From: Chryseosolibacter sp964438975
Lineage (GTDB): Bacteria; Bacteroidota; Bacteroidia; Cytophagales; Cyclobacteriaceae
DNA length: 64,000 nucleotides
Assembly (NCBI GenBank): GCA_964438975.1
Contig: CAYTMU010000001.1
Location: 186,001 to 250,000 of the forward strand
Reading direction: 5' to 3'
The notes beneath the pieces are model-generated. The model saw nothing but the letters and a program-made list of their open reading frames with translations, did no database searches and was not told the DNA's origin. Shown piece after piece: positions 17,598-26,191 of the stretch (its first letter is position 1; each line of letters starts with the position of its first letter). A program made the translations under genes and the position numbers.

Positions 17598-17628
17598 TTT
17601 CAGCATTGCGGTGATTCGGTTACCTTTG
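17598..17628 (+). promoter_or_regulatory. Bacteroidota-type promoter of coaX
   Basis: TTTC (17598-17601), 19 bp, TACCTTTG (17621-17628). It lies 18 bp before the chosen ATG, so the transcript should have a leader of roughly a dozen bases. The long open frame upstream of the ATG is therefore not part of coaX. Confidence 0.65.
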
Positions 17629-17646
17629 AGGCCATTAACAGACCAC

Positions 17647-18369
17647 ATGAATCTTGTAATTGATTCAGGCAACAGTACGACCAAGGTAGGAATTTTCGAC
17701 CGCGAAAAGCTGGTCAAAAAGCGATCTTTCGCAGAAACCGAACACCTCCAGGCCTTCATGCGGGACGGTGATTTTGACAACATCCTGATCTCATCGGTCA
17801 ACATCGATCCCCAAACCATAGCCTCCTGGGTTGAAAATACCTCCCGGACCTTCATCCTGGACAAACAACTCAACTTGCCGGTAAAGAGCCTATACAAGAC
17901 ACCAGATACACTGGGGATGGACAGGCTGGCAGGAGTTTGTGGTGCAGTACAACTTTTTCCGGGTTTTGACAGTCTGGTAATAGATACCGGAACATGCGTG
18001 ACCTATGACTTTGTGGACCGGGAACTGCAGTTTCATGGAGGGGGTATATCTCCAGGACTGGCAATGCGGTTTGAGGCTGTGAATACTTTTACGGTCCGGC
18101 TGCCGTTAGTCTCGCCAGTGGCTGGTGTAAAGTTGATCGGTGATACGACCGAGGCATGCATCCAAAGCGGAATCGGGAATGGTATGGTCGCTGAAATCGA
18201 CGGAATCATACGACAATACAAGGAGAAATTTCCTGGTTTACGGGCGATTTTGTGTGGTGGTGATGGAGGATTTTTTGAAAACCAATTGAAAGCATCCATA
18301 TTTGCGATCCCCGATCTCGTGCTCATCGGGCTAAACAGCATCTTGATTCATAATGTCAATCCTTCATAG
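17647..18369 (+). CDS. coaX: Type III pantothenate kinase
   Basis: First step of coenzyme A synthesis from pantothenate. MNLVIDSGNSTTKVGIFD is the N-terminal phosphate-binding motif of the ASKHA fold, and LVIDTGTCVTYDFVD and GGGISPGLAMRFEA are the next family blocks. The product has 240 residues. The ATG at 17647 is chosen because the conserved N-terminus begins there and a promoter stands just before it. The next gene starts 17 bp before the coaX stop, implying an operon with the outer-membrane protein gene. Confidence 0.95.
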   Translation: MNLVIDSGNSTTKVGIFDREKLVKKRSFAETEHLQAFMRDGDFDNILISSVNIDPQTIASWVENTSRTFILDKQLNLPVKSLYKTPDTLGMDRLAGVCGAVQLFPGFDSLVIDTGTCVTYDFVDRELQFHGGGISPGLAMRFEAVNTFTVRLPLVSPVAGVKLIGDTTEACIQSGIGNGMVAEIDGIIRQYKEKFPGLRAILCGGDGGFFENQLKASIFAIPDLVLIGLNSILIHNVNPS

Positions 18370-19633
18370 AGTTCTTTGCGCCGCTTTTTTTGTGTTTCTC
18401 GTCGTACAGGCGATGGGACAAGCGGCACGCACGCCCTTCTCATCATTTGGAATCGGGGAACCATATGGCAACTCGCTGGTGAACCAACAGGGCATGGCGG
18501 GTGTCGGTGTGAGTCAGCCGCAATATTTTTTCATCAACAACCAGAACCCTGCACTGCTCATCTATAATTCAATCAATACCGCATTTCAAGCCGGCATTGT
18601 CATGGAAACACGGACAATCCGGGCGGATACCTTAAGTGAGAAAAGCCAGGCAGGTAACATGAACTATCTCGTGACCGCCTTCCCGATCAAGCCTGGTCGG
18701 TGGACAACGTCGGTTGGCCTGATGCCATACACAACAGTAAATTACTTCCTGCAATACAATCAGAACGTTGTGGGCAGACCCGAAGAAGTACGGGTTGTTG
18801 AAGAAGGCGATGGAGGGCTTACGCAATTGTATTGGTCCAATGGAGTTCGCCTCACGCGCGAATTGGCCGTCGGGCTCAAGGCATCCTATATCTTCAGCTC
18901 GATCGTCAAGAGCTACAAGAATCAACTCATCAATGTAGGCGAGCCGATAGGCTACATCGCAGGAATTGAAGAGAAGTCGTATGTCAGAGATTTCACTTTC
19001 GGCACCGGTCTCTCCTTCAGCAAGGACTCGCTGTTCTCAAGAAATCGCCACCGGTTGAGTATCGGCGTGGTATATGACTTCGCGACCGACCTGAGCACCC
19101 GTAAGACTGACCGGATTTTCCGGACCAACTCCATCGGGGATACAACAGATGTGAGTGTGTTGCCGAGTTCACTAAGCGGCAGCTTTTCTGTTCCCGCTGC
19201 ACTCACGGTAGGCATCTCGCTCAGTCGCGGATTTAACTGGACGATCGGCACCGAGTTCCGCTACCAGGACTGGGCTACCTTTAACGACGTCGATGGCCGG
19301 GATGGCGGCCTCGAAGCTTCGTGGCGCGCGGCCGTTGGCGGCGAGTTGACACCAGATCTTTTTTCGCCGGATAACTACCTCAAACGCATCACTTATCGGG
19401 CAGGTGTGAGTATGGAACGACATCCGTTTCTCGCGAATGGCGCAGAAGTGAGGGACCTTGGCATCAATTTTGGTTTTTCGCTTCCGGCAGGGCGGGATAA
19501 CTCCGTCGACCTGGCCTTCAGCTACGGCAAGCGAGGAAACAAATCGGAGAACATACTCGAAGAAGATTATTTTAAGATCTATTTTGGAATTTCCTTTAAC
19601 GACAGATGGTTCATCAAGAGGAGGTACGATTGA
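18353..19633 (+). CDS. Outer-membrane beta-barrel protein, function unknown
   Basis: The 426-residue product has a signal peptide (hydrophobic 6-20, likely cleavage after AMGQA). The mature part begins RTPFSSFGIGEPYGN, a pattern common at the start of Bacteroidota FadL/OmpP1-like barrels, followed by many alternating amphipathic strands rich in Tyr, Phe and Gly, for example LSIGVVYDFATDLS and WTIGTEFRYQDWATF. No catalytic motif is seen. It overlaps coaX by 17 bp and precedes lptC; the neighbourhood suggests an envelope-biogenesis cluster. Confidence 0.75.
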   Translation: MSILHRVLCAAFFVFLVVQAMGQAARTPFSSFGIGEPYGNSLVNQQGMAGVGVSQPQYFFINNQNPALLIYNSINTAFQAGIVMETRTIRADTLSEKSQAGNMNYLVTAFPIKPGRWTTSVGLMPYTTVNYFLQYNQNVVGRPEEVRVVEEGDGGLTQLYWSNGVRLTRELAVGLKASYIFSSIVKSYKNQLINVGEPIGYIAGIEEKSYVRDFTFGTGLSFSKDSLFSRNRHRLSIGVVYDFATDLSTRKTDRIFRTNSIGDTTDVSVLPSSLSGSFSVPAALTVGISLSRGFNWTIGTEFRYQDWATFNDVDGRDGGLEASWRAAVGGELTPDLFSPDNYLKRITYRAGVSMERHPFLANGAEVRDLGINFGFSLPAGRDNSVDLAFSYGKRGNKSENILEEDYFKIYFGISFNDRWFIKRRYD

Positions 19634-19658
19634 TCGGTAAGTGGCGTGACCTCACAAG

Positions 19659-19686
19659 AGCCATAGTAATTGCTATGGCTTTTTTG
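19659..19686 (+). terminator. Terminator hairpin overlapping the lptC start codon
   Basis: Stem AGCCATAG / CTATGGCT (19659-19666, 19673-19680) with a 6-nt loop, followed by TTTTTG. The lptC ATG (19675-19677) lies within the 3' arm. It may end part of the transcripts from the outer-membrane protein gene or hide the lptC start. Confidence 0.6.
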
Positions 19687-20211
19687 TTTCGACCCCGGTG
19701 GTCCCTGGCCACTTTCATCCTGACGGTTTCCGTGTCGTGCAGTCAAACCGATCTGAAGGAGCCCCTGGTCTATGACGGGCCGCAGCGCATTGTCGAAAAC
19801 GTCGAAACTTTCTATACGGAAGACAGCCGTGTCAAAGTCAAAATGATTGCGGCTGAAGTATATCAGTTTGAAAACGGCGATCAGGAATTCCCGAACGGAA
19901 TTTACATGGAGTTCTTCGACCTGACAGGGAGACTGGAGTCGACACTGCGGGCGAACGAAGCCTATTATTTCAAAAAGGAGCACCAATGGCGAGGACGTGG
20001 CAAGGTCGAGGTAAAGAACATCGCTAAGAATGAACAGCTCAATACCGAAGAACTTTTCTGGAAGCCGGCGGAAAAGAAAATATTCACCGACAAATTCGTA
20101 ACCATCCGCCAACAGACAGACGTGATCTATGGTACAGGTCTTGAAGCAAAAGACGATATGTCCGACTATATCATCATTGATCCGGAAGGCGACTTTGCGA
20201 TCGAAGAATAG
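19675..20211 (+). CDS. lptC: LPS export lipoprotein LptC
   Basis: LptC is the inner-membrane-anchored periplasmic subunit that links LptB2FG to LptA in lipopolysaccharide export. After an N-terminal hydrophobic segment and lipobox-like VSVSC, the protein shows the beta-jellyroll repeats of the family (VENVETFYTEDSRVKVKMIA, GRGKVEVKNI, KIFTDKFVTIRQ). The frame is open back to an ATG at 19606, but the start at 19675 gives a normal signal, MAFLFRPRWSLATFIL, and 178 residues. Basic residues before the core make export through Sec plausible. A 53-residue gene follows after 38 bp. Confidence 0.85.
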   Translation: MAFLFRPRWSLATFILTVSVSCSQTDLKEPLVYDGPQRIVENVETFYTEDSRVKVKMIAAEVYQFENGDQEFPNGIYMEFFDLTGRLESTLRANEAYYFKKEHQWRGRGKVEVKNIAKNEQLNTEELFWKPAEKKIFTDKFVTIRQQTDVIYGTGLEAKDDMSDYIIIDPEGDFAIEE

Positions 20212-20249
20212 CCTTCCTGCAATCGGAAATCCTTGGTATTTTGCGGTTC

Positions 20250-20411
20250 ATGAAGGTAATCGAAGTCATTTTCCTGTCATTGGCCATCGCATTCAGTATT
20301 ATCGGCATCCATCAGGTGATGACGGTCGGCTTTGGAAATGCCTATTGGGCGATAATGCTCGCGTTGGTGTTCTTTTTTCTGTTTAATTTAAAACGGAGAA
20401 AGCAACCATGA
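20250..20411 (+). CDS. Small two-helix membrane protein of 53 residues
   Basis: ATG at 20250, stop TGA at 20409-20411. The product reads MKVIEVIFLSLAIAFSIIGI (1-20), a short polar-aromatic link with HQVMTVGFGNAYW, a second hydrophobic segment (about 34-46) and a basic tail LKRRKQP. The last A-T-G-A overlaps the ATG of the next gene, so translation is coupled to the CNNM/CorC protein. The two helices, positive C-terminus and overlap argue for a real gene. I do not recognise the family. Confidence 0.75.
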   Translation: MKVIEVIFLSLAIAFSIIGIHQVMTVGFGNAYWAIMLALVFFFLFNLKRRKQP

Positions 20412-21676
20412 ACAGCGCGTACATCGCCGGTATGATCGGTGCTTTGGTGCTCTCGATCTTCTTCTCCGGAATCGAGGTCGCCTATCTCTCAACAAGCCCC
20501 GAAGAGACGAAAAAGGACATCAAGGAAAAGATCCTGGCATTCTTTCGAAAGAAGCTCACGTGGTTCATCGGTACCACGCTCATTGGCAATATTGGCTCTT
20601 TAATCCTGTTCGGAGTTTTCACGACACTGTTGCTGCTTTCTTCATTCCGGGCCGGCCTGGCCGGCTTGAGCCTGACAGTATTAGTGCCAATCATCGTGCT
20701 GACCTTTATTTTGTCGGCCGTGATCCTCTACACCATCGAACTCTTTTCCAAGAGTTTCTTCCTCGTCAATTCTGGTCGCATGATGAGTATATTGGTGATC
20801 CCATTTCTCATCTTCTTTGTCGTGATGTTCCCGCTGGTATTCGCAGTGGTATCAATGGCAAAGCTCATCATCAATCACGCGTTCGGCCTGGAGTATTCAA
20901 AGGAGAAACCTGTATTCGGACTGACAGATGTGAATCAGTATCTGAAGAGTATGCATCGGGTGAAACCCAAGGATCGCGACCTCGATCTGGATAAAAAGAT
21001 CTTCAAGAATGCTCTCGAGTTCAAGTCAGTGCGTATCCGGGACTGTATGATCCCCCGCACTGAAATCGTCGCCGTCGGCCTGGATGCCGGCTTGGAGAAA
21101 TTGCGCGAAGCATTCCTGGAGAGCGGGCATTCCAAGATCATTGTTTATCGGGATTCCATCGACGACATTGTCGGCTATTGTCATTCAGCAGCGCTCTTCA
21201 AGAAACCATCCCGCATCGAGGAAATTCTGACGCCCATTATTACCATCCCCGAAACCGCCCTTGCAAAAGAACTCATGGTGCGTTTCATCAACGACCACAA
21301 AAGTCTCGCTGCAGTGGTAGACGAGTTTGGCGGCACATCAGGGATCGTCAGCATGGAGGATGTCATCGAAGAAATCTTCGGAGAGATCGAAGATGAGCAC
21401 GACGAGGACACCGAGATTGAGCTCAAGCTCGACAGCAGGACGTGGCTGCTCAGCGCACGACTGGAAGTTGACTATCTGAATGATGCGTATGGGTGGGACC
21501 TCCCGACCGGCGATTATGACACATTAAGCGGCCTTATTCTCTCCTCCACGGAAGATCTCCCGAAAACAGGGGAAACAATCCGCATCCCACCCGCCACTTT
21601 CGTGATTCAGGACACGGAAGAGAACCGGATCAACACCGTGTGGATGACGCTCGACGAAGAGAAGACAGAAGGCTGA
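20408..21676 (+). CDS. CNNM/CorC (hemolysin) family membrane protein
   Basis: The 422-residue protein has an N-terminal CNNM/DUF21 domain with about four membrane helices (starting FFSGIEVAYLS, the small-residue motif of the family), then two CBS domains (about 200-325, with IRDCMIPRTEIVAVG and AAVVDEFGGTSGIVSMEDV) and a C-terminal CorC_HlyC transporter-associated domain (about 340-420). Family members are linked to Mg2+/Co2+ efflux or resistance; the hemolysin name is historical. In Bacteroidota such genes often carry gliding-motility names (gldE); lengths and neighbours here do not settle this. Confidence 0.9.
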   Translation: MNSAYIAGMIGALVLSIFFSGIEVAYLSTSPEETKKDIKEKILAFFRKKLTWFIGTTLIGNIGSLILFGVFTTLLLLSSFRAGLAGLSLTVLVPIIVLTFILSAVILYTIELFSKSFFLVNSGRMMSILVIPFLIFFVVMFPLVFAVVSMAKLIINHAFGLEYSKEKPVFGLTDVNQYLKSMHRVKPKDRDLDLDKKIFKNALEFKSVRIRDCMIPRTEIVAVGLDAGLEKLREAFLESGHSKIIVYRDSIDDIVGYCHSAALFKKPSRIEEILTPIITIPETALAKELMVRFINDHKSLAAVVDEFGGTSGIVSMEDVIEEIFGEIEDEHDEDTEIELKLDSRTWLLSARLEVDYLNDAYGWDLPTGDYDTLSGLILSSTEDLPKTGETIRIPPATFVIQDTEENRINTVWMTLDEEKTEG

Positions 21677-21754
21677 TAATCAGCATTTTGCGCACCCATG
21701 ACGGCTGTGTGTCAGAATTTCAGAAAGTAAATTTTTCTAATAACGATAACGCAT

Positions 21755-21762
21755 TAAATTTG
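21755..21762 (+). promoter_or_regulatory. -7 box of a ppiD promoter
   Basis: TAAATTTG, 59 bp before the ATG at 21822, with a T-rich stretch (21732-21736) at the -33 distance. Confidence 0.5.
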
Positions 21763-21821
21763 CGGGCTTTACTATTCACAATTTGGCCTCCGTAGGCCCT
21801 GACACATTCTACCAGATTGAT

Positions 21822-23921
21822 ATGGCATTAATAGGAACGTTGCGCGATAAAATGGGATTGGTCCTGATGATCTTCATTTTTGTAGCGCTTGCAGCATTTA
21901 TTCTCGGTGATTTGCTCACCAACAACACTGCACTATTCGGAGATAGCGATGTCGGCGAGATCAATGGCCAGTCGATCAGCATCCAGGAGTTTCAGGGCGT
22001 TGTGGAAGAGCGCCGCGTCAACTACATTATGAACTTCCAGCGCGAGCCCGGCGAGCGCGAACTGACGACACTGCGGCAACAAGCGTGGGAATTGTTGATC
22101 GCCCGGTATGCCATTCAGCCGCAGTTTGACAAGGTTGGCATGGCCGTCACTCAGGAGGAAGTTGTTGACATGATCAGTGGCACCAACGTAGACCCGACGA
22201 TCCGCCAGGCATTCACAAATCCACAAACCGGTGAATTCGACCGGAATATGCTCAGCCTTCAGTTGAACGAGATCAAGCGATTCGAGTTCGGATCTCCGCA
22301 GCGCGCACAATGGGACCTTTTTCTTCGCGATCTGCAGCCTGCACGTGAACGCATTAAATACGAAAACCTACTGTTGAAGACAAACTACGTAACCCAGGCC
22401 GAAGCAGAGTTGGAGTACCATCTTCAGACTGACGTCGCAGAGGTAAAATACGTCTATGTACCCTATTATTCCGCCGGGGATTCGGCGGAGGTTCGCGACG
22501 CTGATCTGCGCGCCTACTACGATAAACACCGCGATCGATTCAAAACCGATCATTCGCGCAGTATGAAATACGTTGTATTTCCCCTTGCCGCCACCTCCCA
22601 GGATTCGCTGGAATTGCGCAGGGAAATGGAAGCCCTGGTAAACGAATTCCGCGAAGTGGAAGATGACTCGGTATTCGTGCTCTCAACCCTCAGCGGCGAT
22701 GGCTCTTTCGAGCACTATAACGGATCCACATTGCCGTCTTTCATCGCGTTCGAAGATCTGAAAAAAGGAAACGTGATCGGCCCCGTTGTCGATGGTGAGG
22801 CCTACAAGGTAGCGAAGATAACGGACGTGTTCCAGGACACGGTTGCCTATGCGCAAGCAAGCCATATTCTCATCCGATGGGACAATGACACCCCGGCGGC
22901 AAAGCGCGAAGCGCGGGAGAAAGCACTCGGTATTCTGCGCGAGATCCGCGCGGGAGCAGACTTTGCCGCAAAAGCGCGGGAACACGGTACTGACGGAACG
23001 GCTGTAAATGGCGGCGATTTGGGTTGGATGTACTCTGGCCAAATGGTTAAGCCGTTTGAAGACGCGGTATTCAAAGCCACGAAGCCAGGACTGATCAACG
23101 ACCTCGTCGAAACTGAATTCGGATACCACATCGTAAAAGTCAACACTGCAAAAGAGAATACGGGGTATAAGATCGCGATTGTAGAGTCTCCGATTGTACC
23201 GAGCGATAATACCACGAACGACGTATATCGCCGCGCTGAGACCTTCGCAGCAAATTTGTCGGGCGAAGCCAAATTTGAAGAAAAAGCGAAAGCCGACGGC
23301 TTGAATGTTTTTGAAAGCAAAGATCTTCCCGGAGGCGAGCGCCGCATTGGCACCCTCGGTGACGCCCGCCAGATCGTTCAATGGCTGTTCCGCGATGCGG
23401 CGACAGGAAAAGTTTCGGATGTATTCGACCTTCAGGACCAGTATGTTATTGCTGTCATGACAGGTGAGACGAAGAAAGGATACCGTTCGCTGGAGAGCAT
23501 TCGAGATGAGATCACACCTGAGGTCCGCAAGAAAGTACAAGGAGATCTCATCATCAGCAAGCTGAATCGCGCAAACGGAACGCTAGAAGAAATTGCAAAC
23601 GCATACGGTTCCGATGCGGGAGTTTACAGCAGCAGTGACCTTCGGCTCTCAGCAAGCACGCTGCCTTCGGCAGGATTCGATCCCCAAGCGGTCGGACTGG
23701 CGTTCAGCCTTGAAGATGGCAAACGTTCGCAGCCGTTCGCAGGCGAGAATGGTGTTCTGATCATCGAAATGCAGAACAAGACCGTCGCGCCCGAGGTTGC
23801 AGATTACAGCATTTACCAAACAACGCTCTCGCAACAATACAGTCAGCGCAGTGGCTTCAACATCGCTGAAGCGATTAAGGACAATGCCGAGATTGTCGAC
23901 CAGCGCTATAAATTTTATTGA
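21822..23921 (+). CDS. ppiD: Periplasmic peptidyl-prolyl isomerase PpiD/SurA-like
   Basis: Membrane-anchored folding factor for exported proteins, 699 residues. One N-terminal transmembrane helix (about 11-31, MGLVLMIFIFVALAAFILGD) is followed by a SurA_N-like helical domain starting with INGQSISIQEF, and a rotamase domain with ASHILIRW (about 345), GTDGTAVNGGDLGWM and FGYHIVKV. A second, more divergent parvulin-like region lies before or after this one. The upstream in-frame TTG would add 13 residues with no signal character, so the ATG is preferred. It follows the lptC cluster and has its own promoter. Confidence 0.9.
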   Translation: MALIGTLRDKMGLVLMIFIFVALAAFILGDLLTNNTALFGDSDVGEINGQSISIQEFQGVVEERRVNYIMNFQREPGERELTTLRQQAWELLIARYAIQPQFDKVGMAVTQEEVVDMISGTNVDPTIRQAFTNPQTGEFDRNMLSLQLNEIKRFEFGSPQRAQWDLFLRDLQPARERIKYENLLLKTNYVTQAEAELEYHLQTDVAEVKYVYVPYYSAGDSAEVRDADLRAYYDKHRDRFKTDHSRSMKYVVFPLAATSQDSLELRREMEALVNEFREVEDDSVFVLSTLSGDGSFEHYNGSTLPSFIAFEDLKKGNVIGPVVDGEAYKVAKITDVFQDTVAYAQASHILIRWDNDTPAAKREAREKALGILREIRAGADFAAKAREHGTDGTAVNGGDLGWMYSGQMVKPFEDAVFKATKPGLINDLVETEFGYHIVKVNTAKENTGYKIAIVESPIVPSDNTTNDVYRRAETFAANLSGEAKFEEKAKADGLNVFESKDLPGGERRIGTLGDARQIVQWLFRDAATGKVSDVFDLQDQYVIAVMTGETKKGYRSLESIRDEITPEVRKKVQGDLIISKLNRANGTLEEIANAYGSDAGVYSSSDLRLSASTLPSAGFDPQAVGLAFSLEDGKRSQPFAGENGVLIIEMQNKTVAPEVADYSIYQTTLSQQYSQRSGFNIAEAIKDNAEIVDQRYKFY

Positions 23922-23927
23922 TCTTCG

Positions 23928-23953
23928 CATGATCACGGACAGCCGTGATCATG
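23928..23953. repeat. Perfect 11-bp inverted repeat after ppiD
   Basis: CATGATCACGG, loop ACAG, CCGTGATCATG. Very stable, but no T-tract follows, so it may be an mRNA-stabilising hairpin, a T-less terminator, or a protein-binding site. Confidence 0.6.
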
Positions 23954-23972
23954 TCTAGACAGCCTTTCGTTT

Positions 23973-24236
23973 ATGGATCAGGAGTGGTTGAATTCTTTCC
24001 AGGAGAAGTTGGATCAGCATTACGCCTGGCCGTCGCTCTACGTGTTCAAGTTTATCGTTCCGGCGGGCCAGGAAGATGCGGTCAAGAAACTGTTTCCGAA
24101 CAACGTGACAACCGAGAAGCACTCTGAGAAGGGTAACTATACCAGCGTTACCATCCAAACGATGATGCCTTCAAGCGAAGCTGTAATTAATATCTATCAG
24201 CAGGCATCAGTTATTGAAGGACTAATCGCACTATAA
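23973..24236 (+). CDS. DUF493 (YbeD-like) family protein
   Basis: The 87-residue protein fits the DUF493/YbeD family: WPSLYVFKFIVP near the N-terminus, a middle HSEKGNYTSVTIQTMM strand pair, and a C-terminal helix VINIYQQASVIEGLIAL. YbeD has an ACT-like ferredoxin fold; its role is unknown. It lies alone between ppiD and phhB and starts 19 bp after the inverted repeat. Confidence 0.85.
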   Translation: MDQEWLNSFQEKLDQHYAWPSLYVFKFIVPAGQEDAVKKLFPNNVTTEKHSEKGNYTSVTIQTMMPSSEAVINIYQQASVIEGLIAL

Positions 24237-24259
24237 ACCAGACAAACTAACTGTGAATC

Positions 24260-24290
24260 TTTTATTAGCTTGTTTTAAATACTACCTTTT
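24260..24290 (+). promoter_or_regulatory. Possible promoter for phhB-rsmI
   Basis: TTTT (24260-24263), 19 bp, TACCTTTT (24283-24290), 21 bp before the phhB ATG. Each box differs from consensus only at the last base. Confidence 0.4.
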
Positions 24291-24311
24291 ATCCCATAAA
24301 CAACGCACGTT

Positions 24312-24548
24312 ATGGGATGGAAAGAAGTAGACAACCGGCTGACAAAAACATTCAAATTTGTTGATTTCAATGAAGCGTTCGGATTCATGGCCCGGGTAGC
24401 CCTGATAGCCGAAAAAATGGATCACCACCCCACCTGGACCAACACGTGGAATACCGTTAGCTTTGAGCTCTCCACGCACGACGCGGGCGACAAGGTCACC
24501 GAACTGGATCGGGAACTCGCGAAAGCTATCGATGAGTTAATCGCATGA
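24312..24548 (+). CDS. phhB: Pterin-4-alpha-carbinolamine dehydratase
   Basis: Dehydrates 4a-hydroxytetrahydrobiopterin during pterin cofactor recycling. The catalytic cluster HHPTWTNTWNTVSFELSTHD (38-57) is complete. At 78 residues it is shorter than gamma-proteobacterial PhhB and lacks the N-terminal extension, as in many Bacteroidota. No aromatic amino acid hydroxylase is adjacent. It overlaps rsmI by 4 bp, implying co-translation. Confidence 0.93.
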   Translation: MGWKEVDNRLTKTFKFVDFNEAFGFMARVALIAEKMDHHPTWTNTWNTVSFELSTHDAGDKVTELDRELAKAIDELIA

Positions 24549-25258
24549 CGAATCAAAAAAAGAAAACCTCCCTTTTCATCGTCCCCACCCCTATTGGCAA
24601 TCTTGCCGACATCACGCTGCGAGCCCTGGAGGTACTGAAATCTGTCGATACGATTCTTGCGGAAGACACGCGAACGTCATCCAAACTCCTCAAGCACTAC
24701 CAGATCAGCAGACCTCTTCAAAGCTTTCATAACTTCAATGAACATCGCATCGTCGAAAGCCTGGTCAACCGTATGCAAAAGGGGGAGACTATGGCCCTTA
24801 TCAGCGACGCGGGAACACCGGGGATTTCCGACCCCGGCTTCCTGATAGCCCGCGCCTGCATCCAGTCCGAGCTTTCGATAGAATGTCTTCCCGGACCTAC
24901 TGCGTTTATTCCGGCGCTGATCAAATCAGGTCTGAGCGCAGACCGATTCACATTCGAGGGTTTTTTGCCTCTGAAGAAGGGGCGACAGACGATGTTAAGA
25001 AAATTGGCCGAGGAGGAGCGCACGATGATATTTTACGAATCACCGCACCGTCTGATCAAGACGCTGGGACAATTTTCGGAATACTTTGGGAGCGAAAGAC
25101 AGATGTCTGCAAGCCGCGAATTGACCAAGTTGTTTGAAGAGACGGTGAACGGAACGATCAGCGAAGTCATACAACACTTTACGCACAACGACATTAAAGG
25201 CGAGTTCGTGCTTGTGATAGCTGGCAAAGGAACCGCCCGAACAACGGAATCCGAATGA
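24545..25258 (+). CDS. rsmI: 16S rRNA cytidine-1402 2'-O-methyltransferase RsmI
   Basis: Methylates the ribose of C1402 in the ribosomal decoding centre. The 237-residue product has the tetrapyrrole-methylase fold: FIVPTPIGNLADITLRALE at the N-terminus, ILAEDTRTSSKLLKHY, and ALISDAGTPGISDPGF. FYESPHRL and ASRELTKLFEE are the other RsmI blocks. Its start overlaps the phhB stop. Confidence 0.96.
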   Translation: MTNQKKKTSLFIVPTPIGNLADITLRALEVLKSVDTILAEDTRTSSKLLKHYQISRPLQSFHNFNEHRIVESLVNRMQKGETMALISDAGTPGISDPGFLIARACIQSELSIECLPGPTAFIPALIKSGLSADRFTFEGFLPLKKGRQTMLRKLAEEERTMIFYESPHRLIKTLGQFSEYFGSERQMSASRELTKLFEETVNGTISEVIQHFTHNDIKGEFVLVIAGKGTARTTESE

Positions 25259-25321
25259 AGTCTTGGCTTCCTTTACGCCGATTCCTATCTTCACTCGCGC
25301 TATTACCCGAAAGTCTGTACC

Positions 25322-26116
25322 ATGGATCTGAAAAATATTGAAAAAAGTGTGATCGGGATCTGTCGTGAGGTCGGTGAATTCATTCGACTGGAAAGTGCTT
25401 CCTTTGACCGGAACCGCATCGAACAGAAACAGGTATTCAACAACCTGGTGTCCTACGTCGACAAGGAGTCAGAGAAAATGCTTGTGAACCAACTGAAAAA
25501 AATCCTGCCGCAAGCCGGTTTCATCACCGAAGAAAACACAGTGGAACAATCGAAAGAACAGGAGTACAGCTGGATTATCGATCCACTTGACGGCACCACC
25601 AACTACCTTCATGGCCTGCCGCTCTACGCTATCAGCATCGGTCTAGCCCGCAACGGGAAAGCTATACTAGGTGTGATATACGACATTGCCAACCAGCAGT
25701 GCTACCACGCGAATCAGGACAGCCCAGCCTTTCTCGACGATCGGGAAATTACCGTATCGAAGATCCCATCACTGAGCACGAGCCTGCTGGCGACAGGCTT
25801 CCCGTATTACCACTCCGACAAGCGAGAAGACTATCTTGATATCATCAAAGAGTTCCTTAACGAAACTCACGGTATCCGCCGGCTGGGGAGCGCTGCAATG
25901 GACCTCGCGTTCGTTGCCAGCGGGAAACTGGAGGGCTTCTTCGAATACAATCTGCATCCGTGGGATGTGGCCGCAGGTATCGTCATCGTTCAACAGGCCG
26001 GGGGCAAAGTGACTGATTTCAGAGGCGGTAGCGAATTTCTGTTCGGGGATCAGTTTTGTGCCAGCAACGGCCTCATACACGAAGAAATGCTCAAGGTTAT
26101 TAGTAGCCGGTGGTAG
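25322..26116 (+). CDS. suhB: Inositol monophosphatase family protein
   Basis: Mg2+-dependent phosphatase of the IMPase/CysQ superfamily, 264 residues. The metal-binding motifs are complete: FITEENT, WIIDPLDGTTNYLHGLP and HPWDVAAGIVIVQQAGGKV. The middle LGSAAMDLAFVASG block favours the inositol monophosphatase (SuhB) branch over CysQ. The real substrate could be inositol-1-phosphate or another sugar phosphate. It starts 63 bp after rsmI; a weak -7-like TATCTTCA lies upstream. Confidence 0.9.
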   Translation: MDLKNIEKSVIGICREVGEFIRLESASFDRNRIEQKQVFNNLVSYVDKESEKMLVNQLKKILPQAGFITEENTVEQSKEQEYSWIIDPLDGTTNYLHGLPLYAISIGLARNGKAILGVIYDIANQQCYHANQDSPAFLDDREITVSKIPSLSTSLLATGFPYYHSDKREDYLDIIKEFLNETHGIRRLGSAAMDLAFVASGKLEGFFEYNLHPWDVAAGIVIVQQAGGKVTDFRGGSEFLFGDQFCASNGLIHEEMLKVISSRW

Positions 26117-26191
26117 TATACCCGAACTATTCCCCTTGCTTCCCTGTTTATTTGGGTGTATTATAGTCCCGTACTTCCACAAGTCCCGAGC

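Noticed and set aside
22683..23540. A 285-codon minus-strand frame across ppiD
   Set aside because: Antisense to ppiD without any motif; normal for GC-balanced coding DNA.
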